64,000 nt of DNA from positions 434,001-498,000 of the forward strand of contig VLTN01000010.1 in the NCBI GenBank assembly GCA_008330645.1, written 5' to 3'. The stretch is from Cafeteria roenbergensis (taxonomy: Eukaryota > Sar > Bigyra > Bicosoecida > Cafeteriaceae). Below are positions 48,500-60,500 of this stretch, in pieces (the first letter of the stretch is position 1; each line of letters starts with the position of its first letter). A model generated the notes under the pieces. That model searched no databases. It saw only the letters and a list, made by a program, of their open reading frames with translations, and was not told where the DNA came from. The translations under genes and the position numbers were made by a program.

Positions 48500-50974
48500 C
48501 TACGGCTCCTCGCCGGCCACCGCGAGCGAGGCTGCCACCCAGTCGGCGGCCCCGAGATGGACGCCTCCGGGCCAGGGCGCCGGCGGCGCCCTGTCCTCGG
48601 CCGCGGCAGGCAGCCCGCCCGGACCCCATGCGCGCGCGGCCTGCACCGTCGGCGCGGCCTCGATGGCCTCCCTGGAAGCATCCGCGACCATGTCTGCGTC
48701 GGGCGGTGCCGCGCCGTCCTGCGCCGGCGAGGTGACCTTGGCTCGCAGGCGCGCGGCCTCGGCGTGGCCCTTGTCGCCGTCGGCCCGCACCGGCTGCACC
48801 CGGAACTTGATCACGCACTCGTTGTCGACCGCCCCGAGGCGGTACGCGCACGGGTGGGCGTCGGCTGCGCTGGGGGGGAACCCGAGGGCGGGGGGCATCT
48901 GCGACGGTTTCACCTCCAGCGGCCCCTTCACGACGGAGGACGAGCCGTCTGCCGCCACGCGGATCCAGGATACGCGGCTGCCTCCCTGTACCCCGCCAAA
49001 GTAGAGCCACCGCCCTAGCAAGAGGCCTCCCACCACGGGAGCACCCTCCACCCAGATCACGCGCGCCCTGGGCGGGGCGGCCTCCACTGGGCCTACGGCG
49101 TTGGACACAATCACGGGCGCCGACCCGGCCACGATGGGGTGAAGCTCTGCCCGCACCATGCGGCCGACGTCGTCAAGGCTGAGCGGGAACAGCGGAGCAC
49201 CTCGAGGCGGCCCAGGCGCCGACGCAGCGGGGCCGCGCTTGGGCGGAGAGAGGGAGGCCAGAGGCGACGGCGCGGCCTCGTGCGCCGCCGGCGTGACGGG
49301 CATGTGGTGGAGCGGGGACGGCAGGGTGGGAGTGAACTCGAGCGCCTCCAGCTGCGCCGGCGTGAGGCGCACGATGCGCTGCGACAGCGCCTGGGCGAGG
49401 GCCCGCGTTCGCTCGTCGCCGCCGTCCGGCTCCGCTGCCGACGACGCGGCAGCCGCCGCCGCTGAGGACGACGTTCGCGACTTGGTGGACACCTGCACGC
49501 CCGGCAGGAGCGTGTGGCCCTCTGCCGAAACCACGGGCTCGCTCCTGGCCCACACGAGGCGGTAGCCGGCCAGGCTCTCGTCCCCCCTGGTGGCCACGCG
49601 GAGGACCTCGCCCTCCCTGTACCGGCCCTCCGCCGTGCACACCCGCACGCGGCGGTCGCAGAACTTGTGGTGGCGGTGCGGGCGGAGGGACACTCTGGCC
49701 GCGACCTCGGAGGGGTCCACCGCCACCACGGGGAGGGGAGCGATGACGTTGACGAAAGTGTGTGCGGTGGCAGGGTGCGCGGAGCAGCCGATCCTGCAGC
49801 CCACGTCCGAGGCCTTGACCGTGTATGTGTGTATCGTGGCCCCCGGAATCATGCTGCGGGCGGTAGGAGCCGGCGAACAGCCGGAGGAGGCGGGGGGAGA
49901 GGTTCGGCGAACAGCCGGAGGAGGCGGGGCAACGGAGCGCCTGTCGCAGCCATAGCTGCAAGGAGGCGCGCCAGGGGCAGCGGTCTGCGCAGAACGAGCC
50001 GCGAAACGCGCCTGGGCAGGGGCTGCGGGCGCCCAACGCTGGCTCTGGGCGCGTGTGCAACGCGTCGAGGAGAGGGAGCGAAGCGGGCAACCGGCTCACG
50101 AGACGCTCTCGCACTTGGACGGGTCCCCCTTGAGGTCGGGCAGCTCCCCGCCGGGCGAGACCTTGAACCAAGCCACGCACAAGGCATCCAGGAGGGAGCC
50201 GCTGGCGCGCACCCGCAACTCCGCCCCCGTCTCGACCACGCCGTCGATGTCCAGACCCTCGGGCATGGGGGGCGCCGGCTGGGTGGGGGAGGCGCTCGGG
50301 CTGCTGAGCCTGCCCCTGCCAGTGAGCGCGAGGGTGATCTCGTACCGCCACCGGTCGAGCTCCCTGCTGGTGGCTGCCTGGATATACAAGGTGCGGGACG
50401 GCGTGATGATTGCGGCGACGTTGGTGCGGCCGAACGTCTCCGTCGGCTCGTCGATCACGTAGCCTTCAGTAAGACTCATCTGTGCGGGGGTGGGGGGGGG
50501 GCAGAGAACTCAAAGTCGCACGTGGCGCGGATCAGGGGCGGGGCGGCCGGCCCTCGCCAATTGCAGCATGATTGCTGGTTGCCGTGTGCGAGCGCTGGCA
50601 GCAAGGGATCCCACCTCGCCGCGCTGCTGGCCGCCCTCGGAAAGGTAGTACTTGAGCGTCCGCCCGGATACCACAACCCAGCGGGTCCTCCATGTCTGCG
50701 CAAGTGGGAAAGCCGGGAACCGCAGGAGGGCGGAGCGGCAATGCCAGTGACTGCCTCGCCGCGCTCGCACCAAAGGGCCCTGGCGCAACCGCGGCGCACA
50801 GCAGAGGCAGCGGCGGGCATCCGCGCGGGGGCGACACACCGCGGCGCGGCACCCTGGAGCGGGGCCTGCCGGCGCCGCATGCCGGCCATCCGCTGAGCAG
50901 GAGAGCAGGCCAGCGCAGACCGCGCTCACCTTGAACCGCCTGCCCCGCTTCACAAGCAGGCCGGAGCGCGGCAT
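48500..50974 (-). CDS. PH domain and AIR9-type repeat protein
   Basis: Four exons (50974-50930, 50695-50615, 50479-50100, 49853-48500) splice in phase to 619 residues. A PH domain fills the first ~95 residues and is itself split by two introns: SGLLVKRGRRFK-TWRTRWVVVSGRTLKYYL-MSLTEGYVI, ending LDRWRYEITLAL with the invariant Trp. Two AIR9/A9-like Ig-fold repeats follow. One spans exons 3-4 (LCVAWFKV...MIPGATIHTYTVKASDVGCRI); the other lies in exon 4 (EGAPVVGGLLLGRWLYFGG...YRLGAVDNECVIKFRVQPV). AIR9 proteins bind cortical microtubules in plants and trypanosomes, and a membrane-binding PH domain would suit a membrane-to-microtubule linker, which is inference. The second donor is GTGGGA and one acceptor is CACAG, the only departures from the local splice rule in this gene. 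Confidence 0.75.
49854..50099 (-). repeat. Intron of PH-AIR9 gene with a direct duplication
   Basis: This 246-base phase-2 intron contains two near-identical copies of a segment of about 27 bases (about 49870-49898 and 49904-49930, core GGCGAACAGCCGGAGGAGGC). Confidence 0.75.
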
Positions 50975-51288
50975 GCTGGCAGTGCCGCTGCTGCCCAGGC
51001 CCGGGAAGCCTGCGCTGCCGCAGAGGCGAGGATGCGGCCCGCGACCGCCGCTCCAGCGGGAGCGTGCCGGCGCAATTCGCGTCGGCTGGACGCGCCCGGC
51101 TCTGCCGGCCATTTGCCCGTCGCAAGCTCCCCTCGAGCAGGGTGGCTCCGGGGCGCACGCGCGGAGCTCCGACCAGCGCGCCCGAGGACCCGGCCCGCCC
51201 AGAGAGGCCGCCAGCCCAGCAGGGCGCGTGCAGCTCGCTTCCAGGCCGGGGAGCCCGCGGCCAGGCCGTGGCCCCCAGCTGCGCGCTC
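50975..51288. promoter_or_regulatory. Divergent intergenic region, PH-AIR9 / PH-CAAX
   Basis: These 314 bases separate two outward-facing genes that both encode PH domains. No clear promoter element was recognised. Confidence 0.4.
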
Positions 51289-52165
51289 ATGGCGGCCGCC
51301 GCAGCGTCCGCGTCGCCGGGGGCGAGCAAAAAGTCCCCGCTGCTGCTCGAGGCCATGGGCTGCGACCGCGCGCGCGCCCACATTCGCGGTGAGGGTGGGG
51401 CTTCGGCGTGGCAAGCCCCGGGAGGCGCGCTCCCCGCAGCCGCGCCTGTGGCGGGCAGGCTTGCGGCGGCGGCGCTCGTGGTTGCGCCCGGAGCCGAGAT
51501 TCTGTCCGCCCGCAGCGTGCTGCTGGCCGACACTCGCCCTCCGCTCCCGCCTCGTGGGCATTGACGCTCGCGCCGGCGTGCTCCCGCAGGCTACTTGCGG
51601 AAGAGGAACCGGCACGACCAGTGGCAGAAGCGCTTTTTCGAGGTGGTGGACCACTATTTCGTCTACTACAAGCGCGCGGACTCCCCCGACATGCTGTGCG
51701 CGATGGACCTCTACCAAGCTGACCCGCCGCGGGTGCTTCCCGGCCCGCCGGGACCCGACGGCCGCCCGCGTGAGCTCCCCCGCCCGCTGACTCGTCTGAC
51801 CGGCCGCGGCCCCGATCGCGGCAAGTGCGCGGACGCTGCCTCCACTCGGACCGAGGCCCTCGCGTCGCGCGGCCCCACGCTTCCTCGCAGAAAACTCGGG
51901 TGCGTTTTGCATCAACTACGACCGCGACAGGACCTTCAAGGCCAGCTCGGCGGAGGACGCGGAGCGGTGGGTGGGCGTGATTCTCGCCGTGCAGCGGGCC
52001 AACCCGGCGCACGCGCGAGCGCCGCCGGCGCCGCCCGAGGCGGCTGGCCCGGCAGCGGACGACGCGGACAAGGCGGGAGGCGCTGCCCGCTCGCCGGGGG
52101 GCGCTGAGATCGAGAGCAGCGGCAGCGCGACGGGGCAGCCCAGGGGCTGCTGCGCCGTGATGTAG
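51289..52165 (+). CDS. Small PH-domain protein with C-terminal CAAX prenylation motif
   Basis: Three exons (51289-51388, 51590-51769, 51891-52165) join in phase to 184 residues. The PH domain begins at about residue 34 with GYLRKRNRHDQWQKRFFEVVD, continues through HYFVYYKRADSP and NSGAFCINYDRDRTFKASS, and ends with ERWVGVILAVQ, whose Trp is the PH hallmark. An acidic Ala/Pro-rich tail leads to the last residues GCCAVM: C-A-V-M is a good CAAX box, with Met favouring farnesylation, and the preceding Cys could be palmitoylated. The protein is therefore probably held on a membrane by both lipid-head-group binding and a lipid anchor. The layout resembles small PH adaptors such as the PHLDB/PLEKHB (evectin) type, but orthology is not shown. 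Confidence 0.78.
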
Positions 52166-52433
52166 TGCTGCAGCCGGCACCGGGTCGCGTGCCCGTCGGC
52201 GGCGGCCTCCCGCCCGGGCCTGGATCGGCCCGCGGGCCTTGTATGCGGCTAGCAGCAGTAGGTACCCGTTTGTGCTTGTGAATTGCGTGTGGGCTCAGCC
52301 GCGCGCCCGATATGGAGCCTCGCCAAGAGAGACCCACGCAGTTCATCAAGGTTCAACAAAATGGCGCGCAGAGTCGCGGCGAGTTGTGCACTCTGAGTTT
52401 GCAATCGCCGCGCACTTGCGCGCGGCCCGGGGC
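52166..52433 (+). promoter_or_regulatory. Short tandem intergenic region upstream of the 7TM gene
   Basis: This 268-base gap between two plus-strand genes is less GC-rich than its neighbours, notably 52250-52370. The frame of the 7TM gene happens to be open through much of it, but no conserved protein sequence is seen. Confidence 0.4.
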
Positions 52434-53753
52434 ATGGACATCGCGGACGTGCTCGCGGTCGGGGGAGCCGGGTGCCCGCTGAACTGCTCCAACCATGGTG
52501 AGGGCCGCTCGCGCGGCAGGCCTTGCCAAGAGCGTGCCGCCAGGAGCGCAAGCAACCACTTGCCCCGCCAGCGCACCTTGCACCTCGCAGGAACGTGCGG
52601 TCCGAGCGGGCGCTGCCTCTGCGACCGCTACTTTGCACCGCCCTCGTGCGGCGTGGACTACATGGCAGCGGTCGGGTCGTGGCCTTACGACCTGGTGTTT
52701 GGCATCGAGACGACGGCGATGATCATTTGCGCTTCCATCACGTTGTGGAGCCTGCTGCGCCACCGATGCTGCATGCCCAGCTCTGAGCGCACGAGCATGC
52801 TCTCGCTGTGCTCCAACGAGCGCGAGCTGGCTGCCCTCGCCAACCTGATCGCCTGCGTGGTGCGCCCTTTCTGGTTCCTGAGCTTCGGGGAGGCAGCGAC
52901 GGCCGAAGGCGTGTTTGTCAACAACGTCGTCGACGCCGTGCTGCTGCGAGTGCCGCAGTGCGCCTGGATGACCGCCTACCTGTTCATGATCCTCGCCTGG
53001 CGCTCCATTATCTTGTCGGCCGACAACCAGACAGTCTCGTGGACGTTCCGCGGGCTCGTGGCGTTCGCGGGAATTGCTGTTGACGCCATTGCGCTGCCGC
53101 TCGCCATCTACTCCCGCTCCAGCGTGGACGCGCCCGAGTACCTGCACAGCGTGGGCAACGGCATCACGGCCGTGGCGGCCGCCCTTCTCTTCTTTGGGGG
53201 CGTCTTCACGGTCTGGTCACTGAGGCGTCGGATCCAGATTCTCGAGCTGGAGATGACCGGCGCGCACATCCACGGCGACGCCGAGGTGGCGGCGCCACCT
53301 GACGACGCCAAGGCGTCCCAGGTGTTTGCAGCCATCCACTCGACCTTCAGGCAGGTCACCTTCGCCTCAGCCATCGCGCTTCTCCTCATCGTCGCCGTGG
53401 CGGTCTCTGCCGCTCCCATCGCTGATCCCGGCAAGCACCCTGACGTGTACTTTGCGTTCGTCGTCATCGTCCACTGCGTAGTGGAGTCCTTCACCGCCTT
53501 CCAGATCGCCATGCTGACCTTCCCGCGGTCGGTCACCACGGCGGCCGCCGGCGGCGACGACGACGAGGCCGAGCTAGCGGCTGCACAGCACGGGGCATAC
53601 GTGGACGCGGGCGCGTACGACGGCTTTGTCGACGGGGTGGGCAGCTACACCTCGGGGGTGGATGCCCGGCCTTCGCCCAGCCCGTATGCGGACTCTGAGC
53701 CCGCCCTGGCTGACTTGGCCCAGGACTCGTTCATCGGCAACAGATTCGGCTAG
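52434..53753 (+). CDS. Seven-transmembrane protein with EGF-like N-terminus
   Basis: Two exons, 52434-52497 and 52591-53753, give 408 residues. Splicing out the 93-base intron (GTGAGG...CGCAG) rebuilds a cysteine-rich EGF-like unit: CPLNCSNHG-TCGPSGRCLCDRYFAPPSCGV. The intron length is divisible by three and has no stop, so unspliced reading also stays open. Seven hydrophobic segments follow, including LVFGIETTAMIICASITLW, WMTAYLFMILAW, GLVAFAGIAVDAIALPLAIY, ITAVAAALLFFGGVFTVW, FASAIALLLIVAVAVSA and FAFVVIVHCVVESFTAF. The topology and the VVDAVLLRVPQCAWMTAYLFM region recall the plant TOM1/THH1 family, but I am not sure of this. No signal peptide is evident before the EGF-like unit. The cytoplasmic tail is acidic and Tyr/Ser-rich. 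Confidence 0.72.
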   Translation: MDIADVLAVGGAGCPLNCSNHGEGRSRGRPCQERAARSASNHLPRQRTLHLAGTCGPSGRCLCDRYFAPPSCGVDYMAAVGSWPYDLVFGIETTAMIICASITLWSLLRHRCCMPSSERTSMLSLCSNERELAALANLIACVVRPFWFLSFGEAATAEGVFVNNVVDAVLLRVPQCAWMTAYLFMILAWRSIILSADNQTVSWTFRGLVAFAGIAVDAIALPLAIYSRSSVDAPEYLHSVGNGITAVAAALLFFGGVFTVWSLRRRIQILELEMTGAHIHGDAEVAAPPDDAKASQVFAAIHSTFRQVTFASAIALLLIVAVAVSAAPIADPGKHPDVYFAFVVIVHCVVESFTAFQIAMLTFPRSVTTAAAGGDDDEAELAAAQHGAYVDAGAYDGFVDGVGSYTSGVDARPSPSPYADSEPALADLAQDSFIGNRFG

Positions 53754-54505
53754 GCCGAAGAGCCCGCCCCCCCTCGCCCAGTGCCCGCCCGCCCTGCGCG
53801 CTCCAACTGGGGCCCCGGCTCAGCAGTGCGACTCGCGGCCCGAGCCCCGCTTCCCCCCCACCCCCTCTGCCCCCGCGGCTGGCTGGGAGCCCATTCCGGG
53901 CCTCGGCACGGAGTCCCATCGGACAGCAACGGCCACTTGGACGCGCCTGCCATCCCAGGCCGCATCCACCGAAAGGCCGCGCTCGCCCGCTGTCGTGCGA
54001 ACATCGGGCCCCCGGTAGCCCGGCTCCCGCCCTCTCAGGTCTGGCGTGCCAGCCGAGCGCGCGGCCCTGCACCCCAGCCAGCACAGCTCGCGGCGGCGGC
54101 TGCCGTCCGCGGCCCATTCCATCCCTCTCCGCGCCTCGCGCGTTCAGCTCCTCTTCCACCGTCGTAATGTCCCTTCATCGCTCCGCCTTCACGCCCTCCC
54201 CGCTCCCGCGGGGGGAGCTTTCACAGTCCTGTTCGTGGGCACCTGCCGCTCAATGCGCAGGCACTGCCTGGTTCCCTGCGTGCGGTTTCGCGTGCGCACA
54301 CAATTTGCGTTTCGAGATGCGACATTGCGCTGCTTCGCTGCAACTCTCGTTCTCGCTCAACCACGCGCACCGCCAACCTCCAAGCAGCGGGAGCAGCCAC
54401 AGCCACAGTGGTCGCCGCTCTGCCGCACGGACGAAAACGCCCTCCAGGCCGCGCGCGTGCCTGCATGGAGCCGGGCAGGCGCTCGGCGGCGTGCAGCGGC
54501 CTTGC
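53754..54505. other. Convergent intergenic region with no gene seen
   Basis: The 752-base gap lies between the 7TM and Fused stop codons. It is C-rich at its left end and has a less GC-rich patch near 54290-54360. No coding exon, RNA gene or repeat was recognised. Confidence 0.45.
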
Positions 54506-57500
54506 CTACTGGGAGAGCTTGCGCTTCAGGCGCCGGATCGCCTTTTGACTCGCCGCAGACCCACGGAGCAGCCCGTCCGCCGCCGCCAGCCTGGCGTCCA
54601 GGCCAGGCCGCAGCGCCAAGAGCATGCGCCGCGTCTGCGGGTACGAGGCGAGCGTCCCCAGCGAAAAGAGGGCCGCGCTGCGAACGCTCTCGTCCGAGTC
54701 GCTCACCGCCCGCTGCAGCAGCCGCTGCGCCGTGCCGGCCGACGCAAGCGCTGCCACAGCGTCGCCAGAGTGCCGAACGAGGTTTCCTGCCGCCCCGGCA
54801 GCATTGCGCCGCGTTCTGGCGTCGGCAGAGTCGAGCAGCGCAGTGAGAGCGGGTCCGGTCCCGGCGAACGCCGAGGCTGCAGCGACGGACCGGAAAGCTG
54901 CGTTGCCGACCACCAACGCCGCGCTCCTCGCAACGCGCCGGTCCCGCCCTTCCCGCAGCGCCTCCGCCAGGTCTGCACACAGAGAGGCGCGGCTGCTGTG
55001 GGCTGCCGCTGGCTCTGCTGCCATTGCGTCTGCGGCCTCGCTGCTCGAGCGGACGAGGGTGCCAAGCATCCCGAGCGCGTCGGCAGCTGCGTCGGAGCTC
55101 GGCCGGCCGCCCCTAGCCCCGGCCTCTGCGGCGACGGCCTCGGCAACCACGCCGAGGACGCCAGCGTCCAGCAAACACCCGATGGCCCGCGCAAGACCCT
55201 CTCCCTCCGCGGCGCGCACGCTCACAGCCAGCGCCCTGAACGCCTCCGCTGCGGCGCTGGCAGCCTCCAGACTGGACACCGACCGCCTCCCCGCGTCCGC
55301 AGCACAGCGGCTCCGCTCCCACCGCAAGGCCGCTTGTGCCACGGTCAGCAGAGCAGCGGATACCTCAGGCTCTGCAGCCTGCCTTGCAAAGTGCGGTGAC
55401 AAGCGCCCCAGCGCCGCCACGCCCCTGCAGGCTGCCCCAGCCGCCGCTGCTGTGACTGCCATTGCAGACGCCGGGAGGAATCGCCCGCTCCCCTGGCCCA
55501 CACCGTCTCCGCCTCCGCCTCCGCCTCCGACTTCGCCACCGGGCTCGCTCCGAGCAGCAGTCGCAGGGCCGGTAGCGCCTGCGAGCTCTCGGCCGGACAC
55601 GGCCCCGTCCGCCGCCGCGCGGGCAAACGCCGCCACCGCGTGGCCGTCGAACAGCGCCTCCTGCAAGCCGACCACCGCGCGCGACAGCCTGGCGGCCGCG
55701 TCGGGGTCCGCGCTGCCGTCGACTTCGCGCCTCGCGCGCCTGGCCAGCCCCAGCAGCAGGGCCACCGCAGCCGCCGCAAGGGACCCGCTGACCGCCCGCT
55801 CCGCGGCGCTGATTGACGGCGAGGTTAGCAGCACGACGACGCCCGCCCACACCACCTGGGAGTGGTCGCGGCGACCAGCAGAGCCCAGCAGAGCCGAGAG
55901 CGCGGCCTCCCCGCCGCTGCCCCACGGCATGCTCGCGGCCACGGAAGCCAGCCCCGCCATGCCCGCGAGTACGGCGACAGCCACGCCGGGAAGCGGGTTG
56001 GGCCCACTGCGGCCAGCTGCGGCTGCGGCTGCGGCTGCCTCGGCCACTGCCAGCACAGCCGCCGCGCTCGCCCCGCACGCATCGGTCACGAGGCGCCGCG
56101 TGCTCCCCGACGTCGAGGGCACCCACGCCGGGACGGGGGACGGCCAGGCGCCCACGAGCGCCGCGAGCGGACCAGCCGGAACGGGCTCTGCTCCGAGCTC
56201 TGCCCAGAACCCAGCCGGGGCTCGCCGCGGTGATCCCAGTCGAGAGCTAGACGGCGTCGACGCCGAGAAGCCAGGTTCAGCCGGAGAGGCAAGGGGCGCG
56301 GGCGACTCGCCGGGCGACGCAACGGACAGGTGCCCGGAGTGGCGTCTGGGAATGCCAGACGGGTCGCTGGCAGCAGGGAAGCAGGCACGGGCAGCCGCCC
56401 AGGCCAGCGCGGCCGCCACCTCGGCAGCCGCCGCTGCAACGCGGGAGGCGGCGCCAACCCTGGCTGCAGAGCCGCCCACAGCAGCGCTCTCAGTGCCGGC
56501 ACGCACGGCCGCCGCGGACATGGCAACCGATCGTAGCGCCACGGTGGCAACCGTCAGCGCGTCCTCGGACGACAGCGACCCCGCCTGCGGGAAGGCGAGC
56601 GTGGGACCGGCCAGCCCGCCGCTGTGCTGGTGGGGCAGCCGGTCCAGCCACGCCACCGCTGCGTCGGCGCGGGCGCGGGGCAGGGCCGCTCGAAGCAGAG
56701 CCGTGCCGGGCAGAGCCGCCCAGGCGGCCACGGCACGCATCGCCTTGTCTGCCTCGGCACCGTGAGCGGCCTGCCCACGCATGAGCGGCGCCCCCTCGCT
56801 CAGCGCCAGCTCCGAAACATCAGCGGTCCACGCCGCAGGGCAGTTGGACAACGCGGCCAACGCCTCGCTGGAGCGGGCGGCGGCGAGCAACGCGGCGCCG
56901 GCTCTGCCGAGCGCCGCGTCGGCCTTGCGAAGCGATGCTGGCGTGGGGACGGCACCGCCGCCTCCGCCAGCAGAGGGCACCGCATGGGCCGACCTGGCGC
57001 CGGCCCTGCAGCGCTGCACAGCCGCTGCAGCCAGGGCGCGGGCACGCAACACTGCCGGCGCCGCGAGAGATGCTGCTGCCGGCTGCAACGCAACCATCGC
57101 CGCAACGCCCTCGCCGGCCTCTGCCGCCGTCGCGGCCATCCACGCGGCATTGGCAGAGCCGCCGGTGGGCTGGCCCCCCGCCCGGATCGCAGCCGCCGCG
57201 GACCTCGCCGCGATGGCCGCACCTGCCCCGGCCCAGCTAGCCCACGCTGGAGGTGCCGAGGCGCCACGCTTCGCGGGCCCGGCCGGCGTGGCAGCAGCAC
57301 CAGCAGCACCAGCGCCAGCGCCAGCAGCCGGACCAGGCGTCCCCTCCGCCCTTGCTGCCACGCGGTCTCCGGGAGTCACTGGCGACGAGGCGCTTGCCGG
57401 TCCGGACGGCAACAGCAGCGGCGCCCTCTCAAGCAGAACAGGCAGCACGGTGGCCGCGGCGGCTCCGAGGCTGAGAGAGGCCCACGTCGGGGGCGTGGTC

Positions 57501-60500
57501 AGCTCGGCAGTGACGAGCATTTGCGCCGCAAACCTCGCCAGACCAGCCACATCGCCCGCTCGCCCGCCTGCCCCGCCTTGCGCCCGACCGCCTCCGCCCA
57601 GGGCGCCCCCGCCGGCGCGCGCGCCTGCCGCAGCGGCCGGAGAGCCATCCACGCGGCTGCCCTCCGCCCAGGTCTCGGCCAAGAGCGCCTCCAGGTCCAG
57701 GGGGGGCACCCCGCCCAGCACGGCCGATGACGCGCCCAGGCTGCTGTCTCGAGCTCTGCCGTCGCTCCCTTCCTCCCCCGCCCCCTCTCCCTCGCCGCTG
57801 CCGCCGCCGTCGCCACTGCCGCCGGCCTGTCCGCGGCCCGCAGTGCCCGGCGTCGTCGCAGCAGGGGCGGGGCTCACAATGCGGTGAGTCCGCACGGGGG
57901 AACGATACACCGAGTCCGGGTCGAGCGCCGCCCGGGCACGCGCAGAGCCCCCAGCTGACGCCACTCCGGCGCGAGAAGCCGACGGGGAAGCGTGGGGAGG
58001 AGGCAGGGCGCCACGCGGCGGGGGCGAGGCGGCGCTCGCCGTCGCCGACGCGGCGCTGCCATCCAGCGCCGCCGGACCGGCGAGGTCTGAAGCGTTCGCC
58101 GGGCCGTGCCGGCGGGACGACGCGACCGACACCTCCACCGCCGCAATGGCTTCCGCCGCCCGAGGCACCGCCAAGCACCCTGCTGCGCGCACGGCCGTGC
58201 TCAAGAGGCCCAGCGCCGACCCCCTCAGGCGCGGCAAGGCCAGCGCCAGGCCCGCCACGTCCGCGAGCACGCGGGGCGCCTCGTGCAGCATGCGCCCGAG
58301 AGCCAGCCGCCAGGCGGCCACGCTCTCCGCCTCCCCACTGTGAGCCGACGGCGGGCTTCCTGCTGCGGCCCGGTGCCTGCCGCCAGCGCTCCCCGCTGCG
58401 CCAGGTCCAGCCGTGGGCGGCTCGGCACCCGCTGCCAGAGCGGCCCACGACGCCGACGTCCAGGCCGACGTCGGCGCAGCCACCAGCAGGCCAGCCAACG
58501 CCTGCGGCTGGTCCACGCACACCACTGCCAGCAGCATGCGCGAAACCGCTGCGGTTGCCTCCACGCACAGAGCGAGGGGCTGCACAAGCGGCTTCGTGTC
58601 CGCGGCCACGGCGGCTCCAGCCCAGCCGCCAGCGCCGACCCTCTCGCCGCTCGGCTCCCTGATGGACGCTGGCCGCACGCCCTCCGACGCTGCGCCTGCG
58701 CCTGCGCCTGCGCCTGCGCCTGCGCCTGCGCCTGCGCCTGCCGCCGCTGCGTGCGCAGCGCCCACTGCTGCTCGCGCAAGGTCGGCGGCACAGAGCATGA
58801 CGTCATCCAAGGCGTCTGCCGGGGCAGCCAGGCTTGCGCCGCTCAGGCGCCCGGACAGCGCCAGCGCCGCTCCGGCGTTGGCCACGGCCGCAACGGCTCT
58901 TGCCGCCTCGCAGATGGTCTCGGCGGCATCCGCGCCCGCGGCACTGAGCGATGCAATGGAGCCGGTCGACGCTGACACTGCCAGCAGTGCCGCGCCGCCG
59001 GGCCCAGCCGCGACCTCTTGCGCGGAATAGCGAAAGGCCAACGCGGCAGCGTCCCAGAACGGCGCCGAGGCGCACAGATCGGCGGCTGCCTCGAGGTCCG
59101 GAGCCGCCCGAGCCCCCGCCCCGCTCAGTGCCGAGGCAAGCCTCGTCCAGCGTCGAAACTTGGCTCCGGCCGCCAAGGCCTCGTCTGCAGCCTCGCGGAC
59201 GCTGGGGACGCCATCGGAGCCTCCCGCGTCGCCAGCGGCTGCGCCGCTTGAAGCTCGCGGCTGCCGGGCAGGGGTCGAGCTGGGCGCCGGAACGGGCGCC
59301 GTCACCGGCCTGCGCGACGGCCCGCCTGGCGCCTGGCGCTTGGACGGGGACGAAGCCGCGCTCGACGCAGCAAGCCTGGGCGGCGTCGGTGCAGGGGGCA
59401 CAGCAGGACTCGCAATCCTTTCGGCACCGTCCCCAGCCGAGCCGCCCTCGTCGCCAGGCCGCGACTTGGTTGGCGTCGCGGTCGAGGAGCCGGCACCAGC
59501 GGCGCGGCTGCCTTGCCTTTGGACGCCGCTCCCGCTGTGACGGAGCGACGCCCCGCTGCTTCGCACCGATGTCCGCACTGGCGATATGGCTCTGCCGCGC
59601 TGCCGCAGCGGGACCTGTCCACCGCCCCGCCCTGGCGCCGCCGGCGCCTCGCTCGCGCTGGACCGAACGCCCCCACTCGCCGTCTGCGAAGCTCCAACGC
59701 CCACGAACGATGCCCTGCCGGCCGAGCCGCGACCTCCCCAGCGGTGACCGGCTGAGCCCGAGCTGGCTCTGCCGACCAAGGTGGGAAGCGTGACCGACGC
59801 TCCGGTGGCACCGGCGGAGCGGCGCACCGGCAGCGAGGGCGGCACGTGCGAGGGACGCTGCCTCGAGTCGCCCGGGGCACTGACGCCAGGCGATCCGGCG
59901 GACTCCGACGCACCAATGCTCAGAAGCGACCCCGCCGAGTCGCGCAGCGGCGAGGGGCGCCCGCGGGCCTGCGAGCCAGCCTGCTGTTGCCCTGAGGTCC
60001 CTGGCACCTGCTCACCTCTGTTGCTTGGGGCGTCCCCTCCCCCAGCGTCGGAGGCCCCGCCATGCGGCGACGCGGCCGGCTCCGAGAGCGCTGAGGCCAG
60101 CCCGCTGGTCCGAAGGCTGCTTCTGGCTGCGCCCCCTCGCCCGAACCCCGCCGTGGAGCCGGCAGAGCTTCGCAAATCGCTCTTGTCGAGCGCGCTATCC
60201 TGGGTGCGCTGGTGGCCGCCGTGGCTGCCACCGCTGTCGCGAGCCTGACGGGATACGGCATCCATGCTGGCGTGGACAGGCAGGCCGCTGGCCGCGGCAT
60301 CGGCGCCCGCCGCATCCGCCGAGTCCGCCGTGTCACTCCCCTTCCCCCGCTCGCCGCCTTGCCGTGCCCCCGGGGAGCGAAGCCCCTCCAGGTCCAGCGC
60401 CGAGGCGTCAGCGTCGACGCCGGCACCGTCCCCGTCCCTAGCGGCAGCGGCCGGACGCGCCGCCACACTGGTGGCGGCTGGGCTCGGCTGGGGCCTCGCC

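Noticed and set aside
52239-52433. Upstream extension of the 7TM gene frame
   Set aside because: Open only by chance; no signal peptide or conserved sequence, and it covers the likely promoter/leader.
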